From Streptomyces phaeofaciens (GTDB lineage: Bacteria > Actinomycetota > Actinomycetes > Streptomycetales > Streptomycetaceae), in the NCBI RefSeq assembly GCF_014648915.1, contig NZ_BMSA01000023.1, positions 1 through 64,000 on the forward strand: a DNA stretch of 64,000 nt. The letters run 5' to 3'. The position numbers and the translations under genes were made by a program. This document shows positions 1 through 8,093 of the stretch, one piece after another (position 1 is the first letter of the stretch; each line of letters starts with the position of its first letter). The notes beneath the pieces were generated by a model. That model worked only from the letters and a program-made list of their open reading frames with translations, ran no database searches and was not told the DNA's origin.

Positions 1-57
1 GACGACAAACTCTCCGAAGCCGCGATGGAAGACCGCAAGCGCGAGGGGTACTTCTAA
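1..57 (+). CDS. cysD: CysD C-terminus (sulfate adenylyltransferase small subunit), partial
   Basis: The window opens inside a reading frame whose last 18 residues end KREGYF before TAA at 55-57. A basic stretch ending in GYF is the usual CysD C-terminus, and cysN starts 2 bp later, the normal cysDN arrangement. CysD is the catalytic subunit of ATP sulfurylase (ATP + sulfate to adenylylsulfate) and works as a heterodimer with CysN. Only the tail is visible, so the identification rests mostly on position. Confidence 0.85.
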   Translation, partial: DDKLSEAAMEDRKREGYF

Positions 58-59
58 GC

Positions 60-1394
60 ATGAGCACGATCACCGCCGAGGAACTCTCGGCCACGACCCT
101 CCTGCGGTTCGCCACCGCCGGCTCCGTCGACGACGGCAAGTCCACGCTCGTCGGACGGCTCCTGCACGACTCCAAATCGGTCCTCACCGACCAGCTGGAA
201 GCCGTCGAACGCGTCTCGGCGAGCCGCGGCCAGGAAGGCCCCGACCTCGCCCTCCTCACCGACGGACTGCGCGCCGAACGCGAGCAGGGCATCACCATCG
301 ACGTCGCCTACCGCTACTTCGCCACCCCCCGCCGCCGCTTCATCCTCGCCGACACCCCCGGCCACGTGCAGTACACCCGCAACATGGTCACCGGCGCCTC
401 CACCGCCGAACTGACCGTGGTCCTGGTCGACGCGCGCAACGGAGTCGTCGAGCAGACCCGCCGGCACGCGGCGATCGCGGCCCTGCTGCGGGTCCCGCAC
501 GTCGTCCTCGCGGTGAACAAGATGGACCTGGTCGACTACCGGGAATCGGTGTTCGCCGCGATCGCCGAGGAGTTCACGGCGTACGCGCTGGAGCTGGGCG
601 TCCCGGAGGTCACCGCGATCCCGATCTCCGCGCTCGCCGGTGACAACGTCGTGGAGCCGTCCGCGAACATGGACTGGTACGGCGGCCCGACCGTCCTGGA
701 ACACCTCGAAACCGTTCCCGTGAGCCATGACCTGGCGCACTGCCACGCCCGGCTGCCCGTGCAGTACGTGATCCGGCCGCAGACCACCGAGCACCCCGAC
801 TACCGGGGCTACGCCGGCCAGATCGCCGCCGGCACCTTCCGCGTCGGCGACGCCGTGACGGTCCTGCCGTCGGGGCGTACGACGACGATCTCCGGGATCG
901 ACCTGCTGGGCGAGCCGGTCGACGCGGCGTGGACGACGCAGTCGGTGACCGTGCTGCTGACGGACGACATCGACGTCTCGCGCGGCGACCTGATCGTGCC
1001 CAGCAAGGACGCGCCGGCCACCACGCAGGACGTCGAGGCCACCGTGTGCCACGTCGCCGACCAGCCGCTGGCCGTCGGGCACCGGGTGCTGATCAAGCAC
1101 GGCACCCGCACGGTCAAGGCGATCGTCAAGGACATCCCGTCCCGTCTCACGCTCGACGACCTGTCCCTGCACCCGCACCCGGGACAGCTCGTCGCCAACG
1201 ACATCGGCCGGGTGAAGATCCGCACCGCGGAACCGCTTCCGGTGGACGCCTACGCGGACTCGCGCCGTACGGGCTCGTTCATCCTGATCGACCCGGCCGA
1301 CGGCACCACGCTCACCGCGGGCATGGTCGGCGAGTCGTTCGCGTCCCCGGAGCCGGTCAAGGACGAGTCCGACGAAGACGGCTGGGACTTCTGA
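60..1394 (+). CDS. cysN: Sulfate adenylyltransferase large subunit CysN (GTPase)
   Basis: A 444-residue translational-GTPase-fold protein. The P-loop GSVDDGKS is at residues 21-28, the G3 motif DTPGH near 98-102 and the G4 motif NKMD near 153-156, followed by EF-Tu-like beta-barrel domains. CysN hydrolyses GTP to drive CysD-catalysed formation of adenylylsulfate from sulfate and ATP in the cytoplasm. The length fits a stand-alone actinobacterial CysN without a fused CysC APS-kinase domain. ATG at 60 lies 2 bp after the cysD stop, so the two are cotranscribed and probably translationally coupled. ABC importer genes downstream keep the operon theme of sulfur acquisition. Confidence 0.97.
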   Translation: MSTITAEELSATTLLRFATAGSVDDGKSTLVGRLLHDSKSVLTDQLEAVERVSASRGQEGPDLALLTDGLRAEREQGITIDVAYRYFATPRRRFILADTPGHVQYTRNMVTGASTAELTVVLVDARNGVVEQTRRHAAIAALLRVPHVVLAVNKMDLVDYRESVFAAIAEEFTAYALELGVPEVTAIPISALAGDNVVEPSANMDWYGGPTVLEHLETVPVSHDLAHCHARLPVQYVIRPQTTEHPDYRGYAGQIAAGTFRVGDAVTVLPSGRTTTISGIDLLGEPVDAAWTTQSVTVLLTDDIDVSRGDLIVPSKDAPATTQDVEATVCHVADQPLAVGHRVLIKHGTRTVKAIVKDIPSRLTLDDLSLHPHPGQLVANDIGRVKIRTAEPLPVDAYADSRRTGSFILIDPADGTTLTAGMVGESFASPEPVKDESDEDGWDF

Positions 1395-1397
1395 GAC

Positions 1398-1502
1398 ATG
1401 ACTCCGACCGATTTCTACGCGACGTTCGCGAAGGAGGGCGGCCGCGTCGGCAGCGGCGCCCTCGGCAGCGGGCAGGGCGGGGTGGCCCGATGTGCGCTCT
1501 GA
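1398..1502 (+). CDS. Possible 34-residue ORF between cysN and the ABC operon
   Basis: ATG at 1398, 3 bp after the cysN stop, opens 34 codons beginning MTPTDFYATFAKEGG and ending in TGA at 1500-1502, with a Gly/Ser-rich second half. There is no convincing ribosome binding site beyond possible coupling to cysN. It does not match the short RRHVDL-type leader peptides I know from sulfur genes. It could be a chance ORF, a degraded gene or a small leader. Confidence 0.22.
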   Translation: MTPTDFYATFAKEGGRVGSGALGSGQGGVARCAL

Positions 1503-1630
1503 CGTACGCGCACTGCCTGCGCGCCCCGTCCCCCCACCCGACGTCCCGGAAGCGACGAAGACCTTCTGCCGATTTCCCGGCCACGACCTGAAAGACCGTG
1601 ACCGCCGGGCCAACGAGAGGAACCCCTCCC

Positions 1631-2752
1631 GTGCCTGCCAACAGCGCAGCCCGTTCCCGCTTTCTTCGCCGCGGCATCGCCGCCGTGGCCGCTCTGCCCC
1701 TGCTGACCCTCGCCGCCTGCGGCTACGGTTCCGACGCCAAGGACGACTCGTCCGGCCAGAAGGTCGCCGCCGGTGCGGAGAAGATCGACGGACTCGACTC
1801 CGTCAAGATCGGCTACTTCGGCAACCTGACCCATGGCACCGCCCTCGTCGGGGTGAACAAGGGTTACTTCCAGAAGGAGCTCGGCGCCACCAAGGCGGCG
1901 TACCAGGTCTTCAACGCCGGCCCGTCCGAGATCGAGGCGCTGAACTCCGGTTCCATCGACATCGGCTGGATCGGCCCCTCCCCGTCGATCAACGGCTACA
2001 CCAAGTCCGCGGGCAAGAACCTGCGCATCATCGGCGGTTCGGCGTCCGGCGGTGTGAAGCTGGTGGTCAACCCGGACAAGATCAAGTCCGTGAAGGACGT
2101 CAAGGGCAAGAAGATCGCCACCCCGCAGCTGGGCAACACGCAGGACGTGGCGCTGCTCAACTGGATCTCCGAGCAGGGCTGGAAGGTCGACGCGGAGAGC
2201 GGCAAGGGTGACGTCTCCGTCATCCGCACGGACAACAAGGTCACCCCGGACGCCTACAAGTCCGGTTCCATCGACGGCGCCTGGGTGCCGGAGCCGACCG
2301 CGTCCAAGCTGGTCGCCGAGGGCGCCAAGGTGCTGCTGGACGAGTCCGACCTGTGGCCCGACAAGAAGTTCGTGATCACGAACATCATCGTGTCGCAGAA
2401 GTTCCTCACGGAGCACCCGAAGGCCGTCGAGGCGGTGCTGAAGGCGTCGGTCGAGGCGAACAAGTTCATCAACGCCAACCCCGACGAGGCGAAGGCCGCG
2501 GCGAACGCGCAGCTGAAGGTGGACTCCGGCAAGGAGCTGCCCGCGGACGTCCTGGACCCGGCCTGGAAGTCGATCCAGTTCACCAACGACCCGCTGGCCT
2601 CCACGCTGAACAGCGAGGCCGAGCACGCGGTGAAGGCCGGTCTGCTGGAGGACCCGCTGCTGAAGGGCATCTACGACCTCACCCTGCTCAACAAGGTCCT
2701 CACGGCCGCGGGCGAGAGCACGGTCGCCGACGCCGGTCTCGGCGCCAAGTAA
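1631..2752 (+). CDS. ABC transporter substrate-binding lipoprotein, sulfonate/nitrate/taurine (SsuA) type
   Basis: About 373 residues. The N-terminus has an RSRFLRR basic patch, a hydrophobic core and a lipobox LTLAAC, so the mature protein is lipid-anchored outside the membrane. The body is an NMT1/SsuA-like periplasmic-binding fold (VKIGYFGNLTHGTALVG, then PSEIEALNSGSIDIGWIGP), typical of binding proteins for aliphatic sulfonates, taurine or sulfate esters. I prefer GTG at 1631 because GAGAGGA lies about 10 bases upstream; an in-frame start at 1598 would add 11 residues of non-signal sequence. The ATPase and permease follow directly, and the position after cysDN points to a sulfur source as ligand. 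Confidence 0.93.
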   Translation: MPANSAARSRFLRRGIAAVAALPLLTLAACGYGSDAKDDSSGQKVAAGAEKIDGLDSVKIGYFGNLTHGTALVGVNKGYFQKELGATKAAYQVFNAGPSEIEALNSGSIDIGWIGPSPSINGYTKSAGKNLRIIGGSASGGVKLVVNPDKIKSVKDVKGKKIATPQLGNTQDVALLNWISEQGWKVDAESGKGDVSVIRTDNKVTPDAYKSGSIDGAWVPEPTASKLVAEGAKVLLDESDLWPDKKFVITNIIVSQKFLTEHPKAVEAVLKASVEANKFINANPDEAKAAANAQLKVDSGKELPADVLDPAWKSIQFTNDPLASTLNSEAEHAVKAGLLEDPLLKGIYDLTLLNKVLTAAGESTVADAGLGAK

Positions 2753-2788
2753 CCCCAGAGTCCGAAGAGTTCCCAGGAGGTGACGACC

Positions 2789-3574
2789 ATGGCCACCACC
2801 CTCGCCAAGGCCGACGGTGCCGAGACGGTGGAGCACGCCGCCCGCATCGAGCACGTCTCGAAGTCCTTCGCCGGGCCCGCCGGACAGCAGCTCGTCCTGG
2901 ACGACATCACGCTCGATGTCGCGCCGGGAGAGTTCGTCACCCTCCTGGGGGCCTCCGGCTGTGGCAAGTCCACACTGCTGAACCTGGTGGCGGGTCTCGA
3001 CGACCCGTCCTCGGGCAGCATCACGACCGACGGGCGTCCGGCTCTGATGTTCCAGGAGCACGCCCTGTTCCCGTGGCTGACCGCGGGCAAGAACATCGAA
3101 CTCGCCCTGAAACTGGGGGGAGTTCCGAAGAGCGACCGGCGCGAGAGGGCCGAGCGGCTGCTCGAGCTGGTGCGGCTGAAGGGTTCGTACGGCAAGCGCG
3201 TCCACGAGCTCTCCGGCGGTATGCGCCAGCGGGTCGCGCTGGCGCGGGCCCTCGCGCAGGACGCCCGGCTGCTGCTGATGGACGAGCCGTTCGCGGCACT
3301 GGACGCGATCACGCGTGATGTGCTGCACGACGAGCTGACCCGGATCTGGAAGGAGACCGGGGTGTCCGTCCTGTTCGTCACGCACAACGTGCGGGAGGCG
3401 GTGCGCCTCGCGCAGCGCGTCATCCTGCTGTCCTCCCGGCCGGGCCGGGTGGCGCGCGAGTGGACGGTCGGCATTCCGCAGCCGCGCCGCATCGAGGACG
3501 CCCCCGTCGCCGAACTGTCCCTGGAGATCACCGAAGTCCTGCGTGGGGAGATCCGCCGTCATGGCCAGCACTGA
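2789..3574 (+). CDS. ABC transporter ATP-binding protein (SsuB/TauB type)
   Basis: A 261-residue ABC ATPase. Walker A GASGCGKST, Q-loop MFQEHALFPW, signature LSGGMRQRVALARAL, Walker B LLLMDEPFAALD and the H-loop in FVTHNVREAVRLA are all intact. The signature resembles the SsuB/TauB/NrtD class. ATG at 2789 sits 8 bases after a perfect AGGAGG; GTG at 2780 overlaps that site and is less likely. The protein energises uptake together with the upstream lipoprotein and the downstream permease, whose start overlaps this gene's end by 14 bp. Confidence 0.95.
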   Translation: MATTLAKADGAETVEHAARIEHVSKSFAGPAGQQLVLDDITLDVAPGEFVTLLGASGCGKSTLLNLVAGLDDPSSGSITTDGRPALMFQEHALFPWLTAGKNIELALKLGGVPKSDRRERAERLLELVRLKGSYGKRVHELSGGMRQRVALARALAQDARLLLMDEPFAALDAITRDVLHDELTRIWKETGVSVLFVTHNVREAVRLAQRVILLSSRPGRVAREWTVGIPQPRRIEDAPVAELSLEITEVLRGEIRRHGQH

Positions 3575-4466
3575 GACGAAGACGACGGACGCCGGCGCCG
3601 GGGGCGACCAGCAGATCGCCTCGGTGGAGGCGGGCCTGGACGCGCTGGAGAGCGGTGTCGTCGGCCGTACGTCCTTCCGGCAGACCTTCGTCAACAAGAT
3701 CCTGCCGCCGATCGTCGCGATCGCCGTCGTGATCGTGGTCTGGCAGGCCCTGATCACGTTCAACATCGTCGACGATCCGGGCAAGCTGCCCTCGCCCTCC
3801 GACGTCGGGGACGAGTTCAAGGAGGCCTGGCTGGAGGGCAGGCTTCTCGAGTACATCTGGACCAGCGTCTCGCGCGGTCTGCTCGGCTTCCTGTTCGCGC
3901 TGGCCATCGGTACCCCGCTGGGTCTGCTGGTGGCGCGGGTGAAGTTCGTGCGCGCCGCGATCGGCCCGATCCTGTCCGGCCTCCAGTCGCTGCCGTCGGT
4001 GGCGTGGGTGCCGCCGGCCGTGCTGTGGCTGGGCCTGAACAACTCGATGATGTACGCGGTCATCCTGCTGGGCGCGGTGCCGTCCATCGCCAACGGTCTC
4101 GTCTCCGGCATCGACCAGGTGCCGCCGCTGTTCCTGCGGGCGGGCCGCACGATGGGCGCCACCGGCCTCAAGGGTGCCTGGCACATCGTCCTGCCGGCCG
4201 CGCTGCCGGGCTACCTGGCGGGCGTGAAGCAGGGCTGGGCGTTCTCCTGGCGCTCGCTGATGGCGGCGGAGATCATCGCCTCCTCGCCGGACCTCGGCAT
4301 CGGCCTGGGCGCGCTGCTGGAGAACGGCCGCAACGCCAGCTCGATGTCCATGGTGTTCGAGGCCATCATCCTGATCCTGTTCGTCGGCATCGCCATCGAC
4401 CTGCTGATCTTCAGCCCGCTGGAGCGGCGGGTGCTGCGCAGCCGCGGTCTGCTGGTGAAGAGCTGA
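3561..4466 (+). CDS. ABC transporter permease (SsuC/TauC type)
   Basis: About 301 residues with a hydrophilic N-terminal tail, a first membrane segment near residues 50-70 (IVAIAVVIVVWQALITF) and five more segments. The BPD-type coupling loop is present (RAGRTMGATGLKGAWHIVLPAALPG). This is the membrane channel of the sulfonate/nitrate-type importer. ATG at 3561 is preceded by GGGGAG; GTG at 3543 is a longer alternative. The overlap with the ATPase gene indicates translational coupling. The next gene starts 9 bp after the stop. Confidence 0.94.
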   Translation: MASTETKTTDAGAGGDQQIASVEAGLDALESGVVGRTSFRQTFVNKILPPIVAIAVVIVVWQALITFNIVDDPGKLPSPSDVGDEFKEAWLEGRLLEYIWTSVSRGLLGFLFALAIGTPLGLLVARVKFVRAAIGPILSGLQSLPSVAWVPPAVLWLGLNNSMMYAVILLGAVPSIANGLVSGIDQVPPLFLRAGRTMGATGLKGAWHIVLPAALPGYLAGVKQGWAFSWRSLMAAEIIASSPDLGIGLGALLENGRNASSMSMVFEAIILILFVGIAIDLLIFSPLERRVLRSRGLLVKS

Positions 4467-4475
4467 GGCCGTCCC

Positions 4476-5240
4476 ATGCACCGGAAACCCGTTCTGCTCG
4501 TCATCGCCCACGGCAGCCGTGATCCGCGGCACGCCGCGACCGTCCACGCCCTCGTCCGGCGGGTACGGTCGCTGCGGCCGGGGCTGCGGGTGGAGACCGG
4601 TTTCCTGGATTTCACCCTCCCGTCCGTGCACGGGGTGCTGGAGTCGCTGGCGGCGGAGGGCGTCCGTGACGTGGTCGCCCTTCCGCTGCTGCTGACCCGG
4701 GCGTTCCACGCCAAGGCGGACATCCCGGCGGTCCTGCGGGACGCGCCGCCGCGGCTGCGGATCCGGCAGGCCGAGGTGCTGGGCCCGTCCCCGCTGCTGC
4801 TGTCCGCCCTGGAACGGCGGTTGTACGAGGCGGGGCTGACGCCCGCCGACAAGTCCTCGACCGGGGTCGTCCTGGCCTCGGCGGGGTCCACCGACCCGGA
4901 GGCGATCGCGGTGATCGCAGAAATCGCGCGGGAGTGGCGGCACACCGGCTGGTGCGCCGTGCGGCCCGCGTTCGCCTCCGCTGGTTCTCCCGCGGGGTTC
5001 TCACGCACCGAGGACGCGGTGCGCGCGTTGCGGGCGCTGGGCTGTGCCCGGGTCGCCGTCGCCCCGTACGTCCTGGCCCCCGGCTTCCTGCCGGACCGTA
5101 TCGCGCGGGGCGCCGCCGAGGCGGACGTCCTGGCCGAGGTGCTGGGCCCGGCACCCGAGGTGGCACGGCTGCTGCTGGAGCGGTACGACGAGGCCCGGAT
5201 CGCTCCCGGTCTGTCGGCGTTGGCCGCGGTGGGGGCCTGA
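4476..5240 (+). CDS. Sirohydrochlorin chelatase-like protein (CbiX/SirB family)
   Basis: 254 residues with two tandem CbiX-type halves. The first begins LLVIAHGSRDPRHAATVHAL, the family signature with the metal-handling His, and is followed by ALPLLLTRAFHAKADIP with the second conserved His. The second half repeats the fold (VVLASAGSTDPEA, then VAPYVLAPGFLPDRI) but lacks the His pair. Family members insert Fe2+ into sirohydrochlorin for siroheme, or Co2+ for cobalamin. At the end of a sulfate-assimilation operon, siroheme supply for sulfite reductase is the likely role. No other cobalamin gene is nearby. Confidence 0.88.
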   Translation: MHRKPVLLVIAHGSRDPRHAATVHALVRRVRSLRPGLRVETGFLDFTLPSVHGVLESLAAEGVRDVVALPLLLTRAFHAKADIPAVLRDAPPRLRIRQAEVLGPSPLLLSALERRLYEAGLTPADKSSTGVVLASAGSTDPEAIAVIAEIAREWRHTGWCAVRPAFASAGSPAGFSRTEDAVRALRALGCARVAVAPYVLAPGFLPDRIARGAAEADVLAEVLGPAPEVARLLLERYDEARIAPGLSALAAVGA

Positions 5241-5321
5241 GGGTTTCGTCCCGTCCGTCGAAGCGGGCGTCGGTGGTGTCGCCGACGCCCTTCCTCCCGT
5301 GACCGCTTCGCCGCCGTGCCG

Positions 5322-6338
5322 TCAGCCGGCCGCCGCCTCCGCCTCCTCGGCCAGCCGGACCAGCTCCGCCACCGGCAGGGAGCCGGGCACCCTGCGTTCG
5401 CGGGCGAACGTGTTGGCGAGGTGCTGGAGGAGTTCGTTCAGCGGGGTCGGTACGCCGTGCAGGCGGCCGAGGAGGGCGATCTCGCCGTTGAGGTAGTCGG
5501 CCTCGATGGTGCCGACGCCCCGGCTGAGGGACTGCCAGGACGAGCCGCCGCCGCGCGGGGCGCCGTCGAGCGGGACGAGCGTGACCTTGTCGCCGCGGAC
5601 CGCCCGCTGTTCCTCGGCGCTCACGTACCCGATCCCGGCCGCGTCGAGCGCGGCCGTGCCCTCCGCCCGCACCCGCGCGAGCAGCGCCTCGGCCACCGGG
5701 CCGTCGACCGGTCCGCTCACCGCCTCCACGGCGTTTCCGAGGTTGGACAGCAGCTTCGCGTACTGCCAGCGCGCCACGTCCGGGACGACCGGGGCCTCGA
5801 AGTGCGCCTTCTCCAGGTCGGCGGCGATCCGGCGGACGGTGTCGTCGGTGCCGTGCGGATGGCGGCCCAGGTGCAGGATGCCGGTGAGCGGGGCACAGGG
5901 AGCGGAGACGACGCCGGCCTCCACATGGGTGGAGGGCAGCCAGACGCAGACGCCGTACACCTGGCGGAAGCGGCGCAGGGCGAGGCGCCTGCTCTCCACG
6001 CCGTTCTGCGCGCAGAGCAGCGGCAGCCGCTCGGCCGCCGTGCCGCCGCCCTCGACAGGGGCCGGACCCCAGGTCTGGAGCGCCGCCTCGCTGTCCTGTG
6101 TCTTGACGGCGAGGACGAGGACGTCGTCGGCGCGCAGCGGGCCCAGTTCGCCGGGGCCCGCCACCACGGGCAGGCGCAGGGTCAGTTCGCCCTCCGGCAC
6201 CCGCAGGCGCAGTCCGCCCTCCGCGAGCGCCGCCCGGTGCGGGCCACGCCCGACCAGCACGACCTCCTGCCCGGCCTCCGCCAGCCGTCCCCCGACGGCA
6301 CCGCCGACCGCCCCTGCCCCGATGATGATGTAGCGCAT
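5322..6338 (-). CDS. 2-dehydropantoate 2-reductase-like protein (PanE/ApbA family)
   Basis: 338 residues. It starts MRYIIIGAGAVGGAVGGRL, a Rossmann NADP-binding loop, then VLAVKTQDSEAAL and an internal AQNGV typical of ApbA. The C-terminal helical domain contains KLLSNLGNAVEA, with the conserved Lys of the ketopantoate reductase active site. Family members reduce 2-ketopantoate to pantoate in coenzyme A synthesis, but Streptomyces carry several paralogues with unproved substrates. ATG at 6338 is chosen because the glycine-rich loop must lie at the N-terminus; the longer in-frame extension has no domain. It is divergent from the transglutaminase-like gene across about 120 bp. Confidence 0.88.
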   Translation of the reverse strand: MRYIIIGAGAVGGAVGGRLAEAGQEVVLVGRGPHRAALAEGGLRLRVPEGELTLRLPVVAGPGELGPLRADDVLVLAVKTQDSEAALQTWGPAPVEGGGTAAERLPLLCAQNGVESRRLALRRFRQVYGVCVWLPSTHVEAGVVSAPCAPLTGILHLGRHPHGTDDTVRRIAADLEKAHFEAPVVPDVARWQYAKLLSNLGNAVEAVSGPVDGPVAEALLARVRAEGTAALDAAGIGYVSAEEQRAVRGDKVTLVPLDGAPRGGGSSWQSLSRGVGTIEADYLNGEIALLGRLHGVPTPLNELLQHLANTFARERRVPGSLPVAELVRLAEEAEAAAG

Positions 6339-6460
6339 GGGACGAGCCTCGCACACGCGGGTGTCTGCTCCCCGGCCGGTCGGGAGATCGCGGAGGGCTC
6401 GCCCGGGACCTAGGCCACCGGGTTGACCTTCCCCCAGGGGCAAGGCCGAGGGTGCGCCGC

Positions 6461-7360
6461 ATGGACGACTTCCACCTCAGGTACCTGAAGCAGACGCCCT
6501 ACAGCGACCCCGGCGACTCTGGCGGCCTCGGCCTGCGCGCCGGCACCCTCCCCCGCGACCCGGGCCGACTGGCCCGCGTCGTACGTGATCTGATCATCCA
6601 TCGGGGCGAGGGCGGACGCTTCGGTCATGTCATCCCGGAGCAACGGCTGCGCGACGACGCCGAGTCGCGGTACGTCGGCGAGCTGCTGCGCATCCTGCGC
6701 GCCCGCTCGGACAGGCCGCTCACCGAACCGCGGCCGCCCGAGGAGCGGTTCGTCGGCACCTGCCGGGACTTCGCGCTGCTGCACTGCTCGTTGCTGCGGG
6801 CCACGGGCACGCCGGCCCGGATCCGCTGCGGTTTCGCAACCTACTTCGACGAGGGCTTCCACGCCGACCACTGGGTGACCGAGTACCTGGCCCCGGACGG
6901 GAGTCGGCGGCTGGCCGACCCGCAGGTCCACCACGGGTACGACGTGCCCTTCGACCCGATGGACGTGCCGGGCGACGCGTTCCTGCGGGCCGTCGAGGCC
7001 TGGCGGATGTGCCGGGAGGGCCGGGCCGACCCGGAGTCGTTCGGGGTGCGGGACCTCAACGGGATCGGGGGTCTGACGTACACGGGCCTGTGGTTCGTGC
7101 GTGCCGGTGTGCGCAGGGACCTGGCCGCACTCAACGGGGTCGAGGTGCTGCCCTGGGACGACTGGGGCCGGGCGGTCCTGGACGACGGCTCGCTCACCGG
7201 GGAGGATCTCGCCGTGATCGACGTGGTCGCCGCGGCCTCGGGCGAGGACGAGCTGCGCCGGCTGTACGAGGATCCCCGGCTGGCCGTGCCGGACGAGATC
7301 ACCTCGTACACCACCTACGACGGCGTCCGGCGGGTCACTCTGTCAGCTCGACGAGCTTGA
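6461..7360 (+). CDS. Transglutaminase-like domain protein
   Basis: About 299 residues from ATG 6461 (GTG at 6452 is an alternative). The Cys-His-Asp triad of the transglutaminase-like fold is visible: Cys in VGTCRDFALL, His in HADHWVTEYL, and Asp in RRLADPQVHH. The family covers cysteine proteases and amidases; no signal peptide or membrane segment is seen, so it acts in the cytoplasm. The substrate is unknown. Its 3' end overlaps the convergent DUF1697 gene by 26 bp. Confidence 0.85.
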   Translation: MDDFHLRYLKQTPYSDPGDSGGLGLRAGTLPRDPGRLARVVRDLIIHRGEGGRFGHVIPEQRLRDDAESRYVGELLRILRARSDRPLTEPRPPEERFVGTCRDFALLHCSLLRATGTPARIRCGFATYFDEGFHADHWVTEYLAPDGSRRLADPQVHHGYDVPFDPMDVPGDAFLRAVEAWRMCREGRADPESFGVRDLNGIGGLTYTGLWFVRAGVRRDLAALNGVEVLPWDDWGRAVLDDGSLTGEDLAVIDVVAAASGEDELRRLYEDPRLAVPDEITSYTTYDGVRRVTLSARRA

Positions 7361-7880
7361 CCACGGTGTTCCAGTTGCGGGTGGTGGCGATCAGGCCCTT
7401 GGTCAGCCGGGGCCGGGCGAGCTGCTCGGCGAGCTTGGAGCGGCCCAGGCCGTCGGGGGCGTACAGGTAGAGGGCGCGGTCGCCGAGGCGGAACTCCTCG
7501 GGGAGGAAGGCCTCCTGGTCGATCTCCGCGAAGCGCTCCGCCTCGGCGGGCGCCGAGAAGTAGGTGACGTGGAGCTGCTTGGCCTCCAGTTCGGCGGCCG
7601 GGAACGGACAGGCCTCGACGATCGCCCTCAGATAGGCGTGGCCGCGCACCAGCACGTCGACCCCGAAGCCGAAATGCCGCTCGATCGCCTCCCCCAGCTC
7701 GGCGGCGAGGCTGTCCTCGTCGCCGTGCGCGCAGGAGAAGACGGCCTGGCCGCTCTGGAGGTACGTGCGGACGTCGTCGTAGCCGGTCTCCTCCAGGAGA
7801 GCGCGCAGCTCGGCCATCGGGATCTTGCGGTTGCCGCCCACGTTGATACCGCGCAGCAAGGCCGCGTACATCGTCGCCAT
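7335..7880 (-). CDS. DUF1697 family protein
   Basis: 181 residues beginning MATMYAALLRGINVGGNRKI, the family hallmark, then TYLQSGQAVFSC and a C-terminal TTRNWNTVVKL. DUF1697 proteins are small two-layer alpha/beta cytoplasmic proteins of unproved function. ATG at 7880 follows a GGTGGGG site; a start at 7871 would remove three residues. The gene converges on and overlaps the transglutaminase-like gene. Confidence 0.9.
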   Translation of the reverse strand: MATMYAALLRGINVGGNRKIPMAELRALLEETGYDDVRTYLQSGQAVFSCAHGDEDSLAAELGEAIERHFGFGVDVLVRGHAYLRAIVEACPFPAAELEAKQLHVTYFSAPAEAERFAEIDQEAFLPEEFRLGDRALYLYAPDGLGRSKLAEQLARPRLTKGLIATTRNWNTVVKLVELTE

Positions 7881-8093
7881 ACGCCCCACCCTAAGGCGGC
7901 CGCCCCCGAGATCGCCGGATAGATGTAAGGGGCCACGTCCTCCCCTGCGGTGAGAGAGGGCGCTCCGAGCGGAGGACTCGGCCGTCGGGTACTTCACCGG
8001 GCAGTACGACGAGATGGCCTTATCCGGGCCATACCTTCGAAACGAAAGGTGGCGGCAGGGGGCTGTCACCGCTCACGAGGGGGCACGCCCATC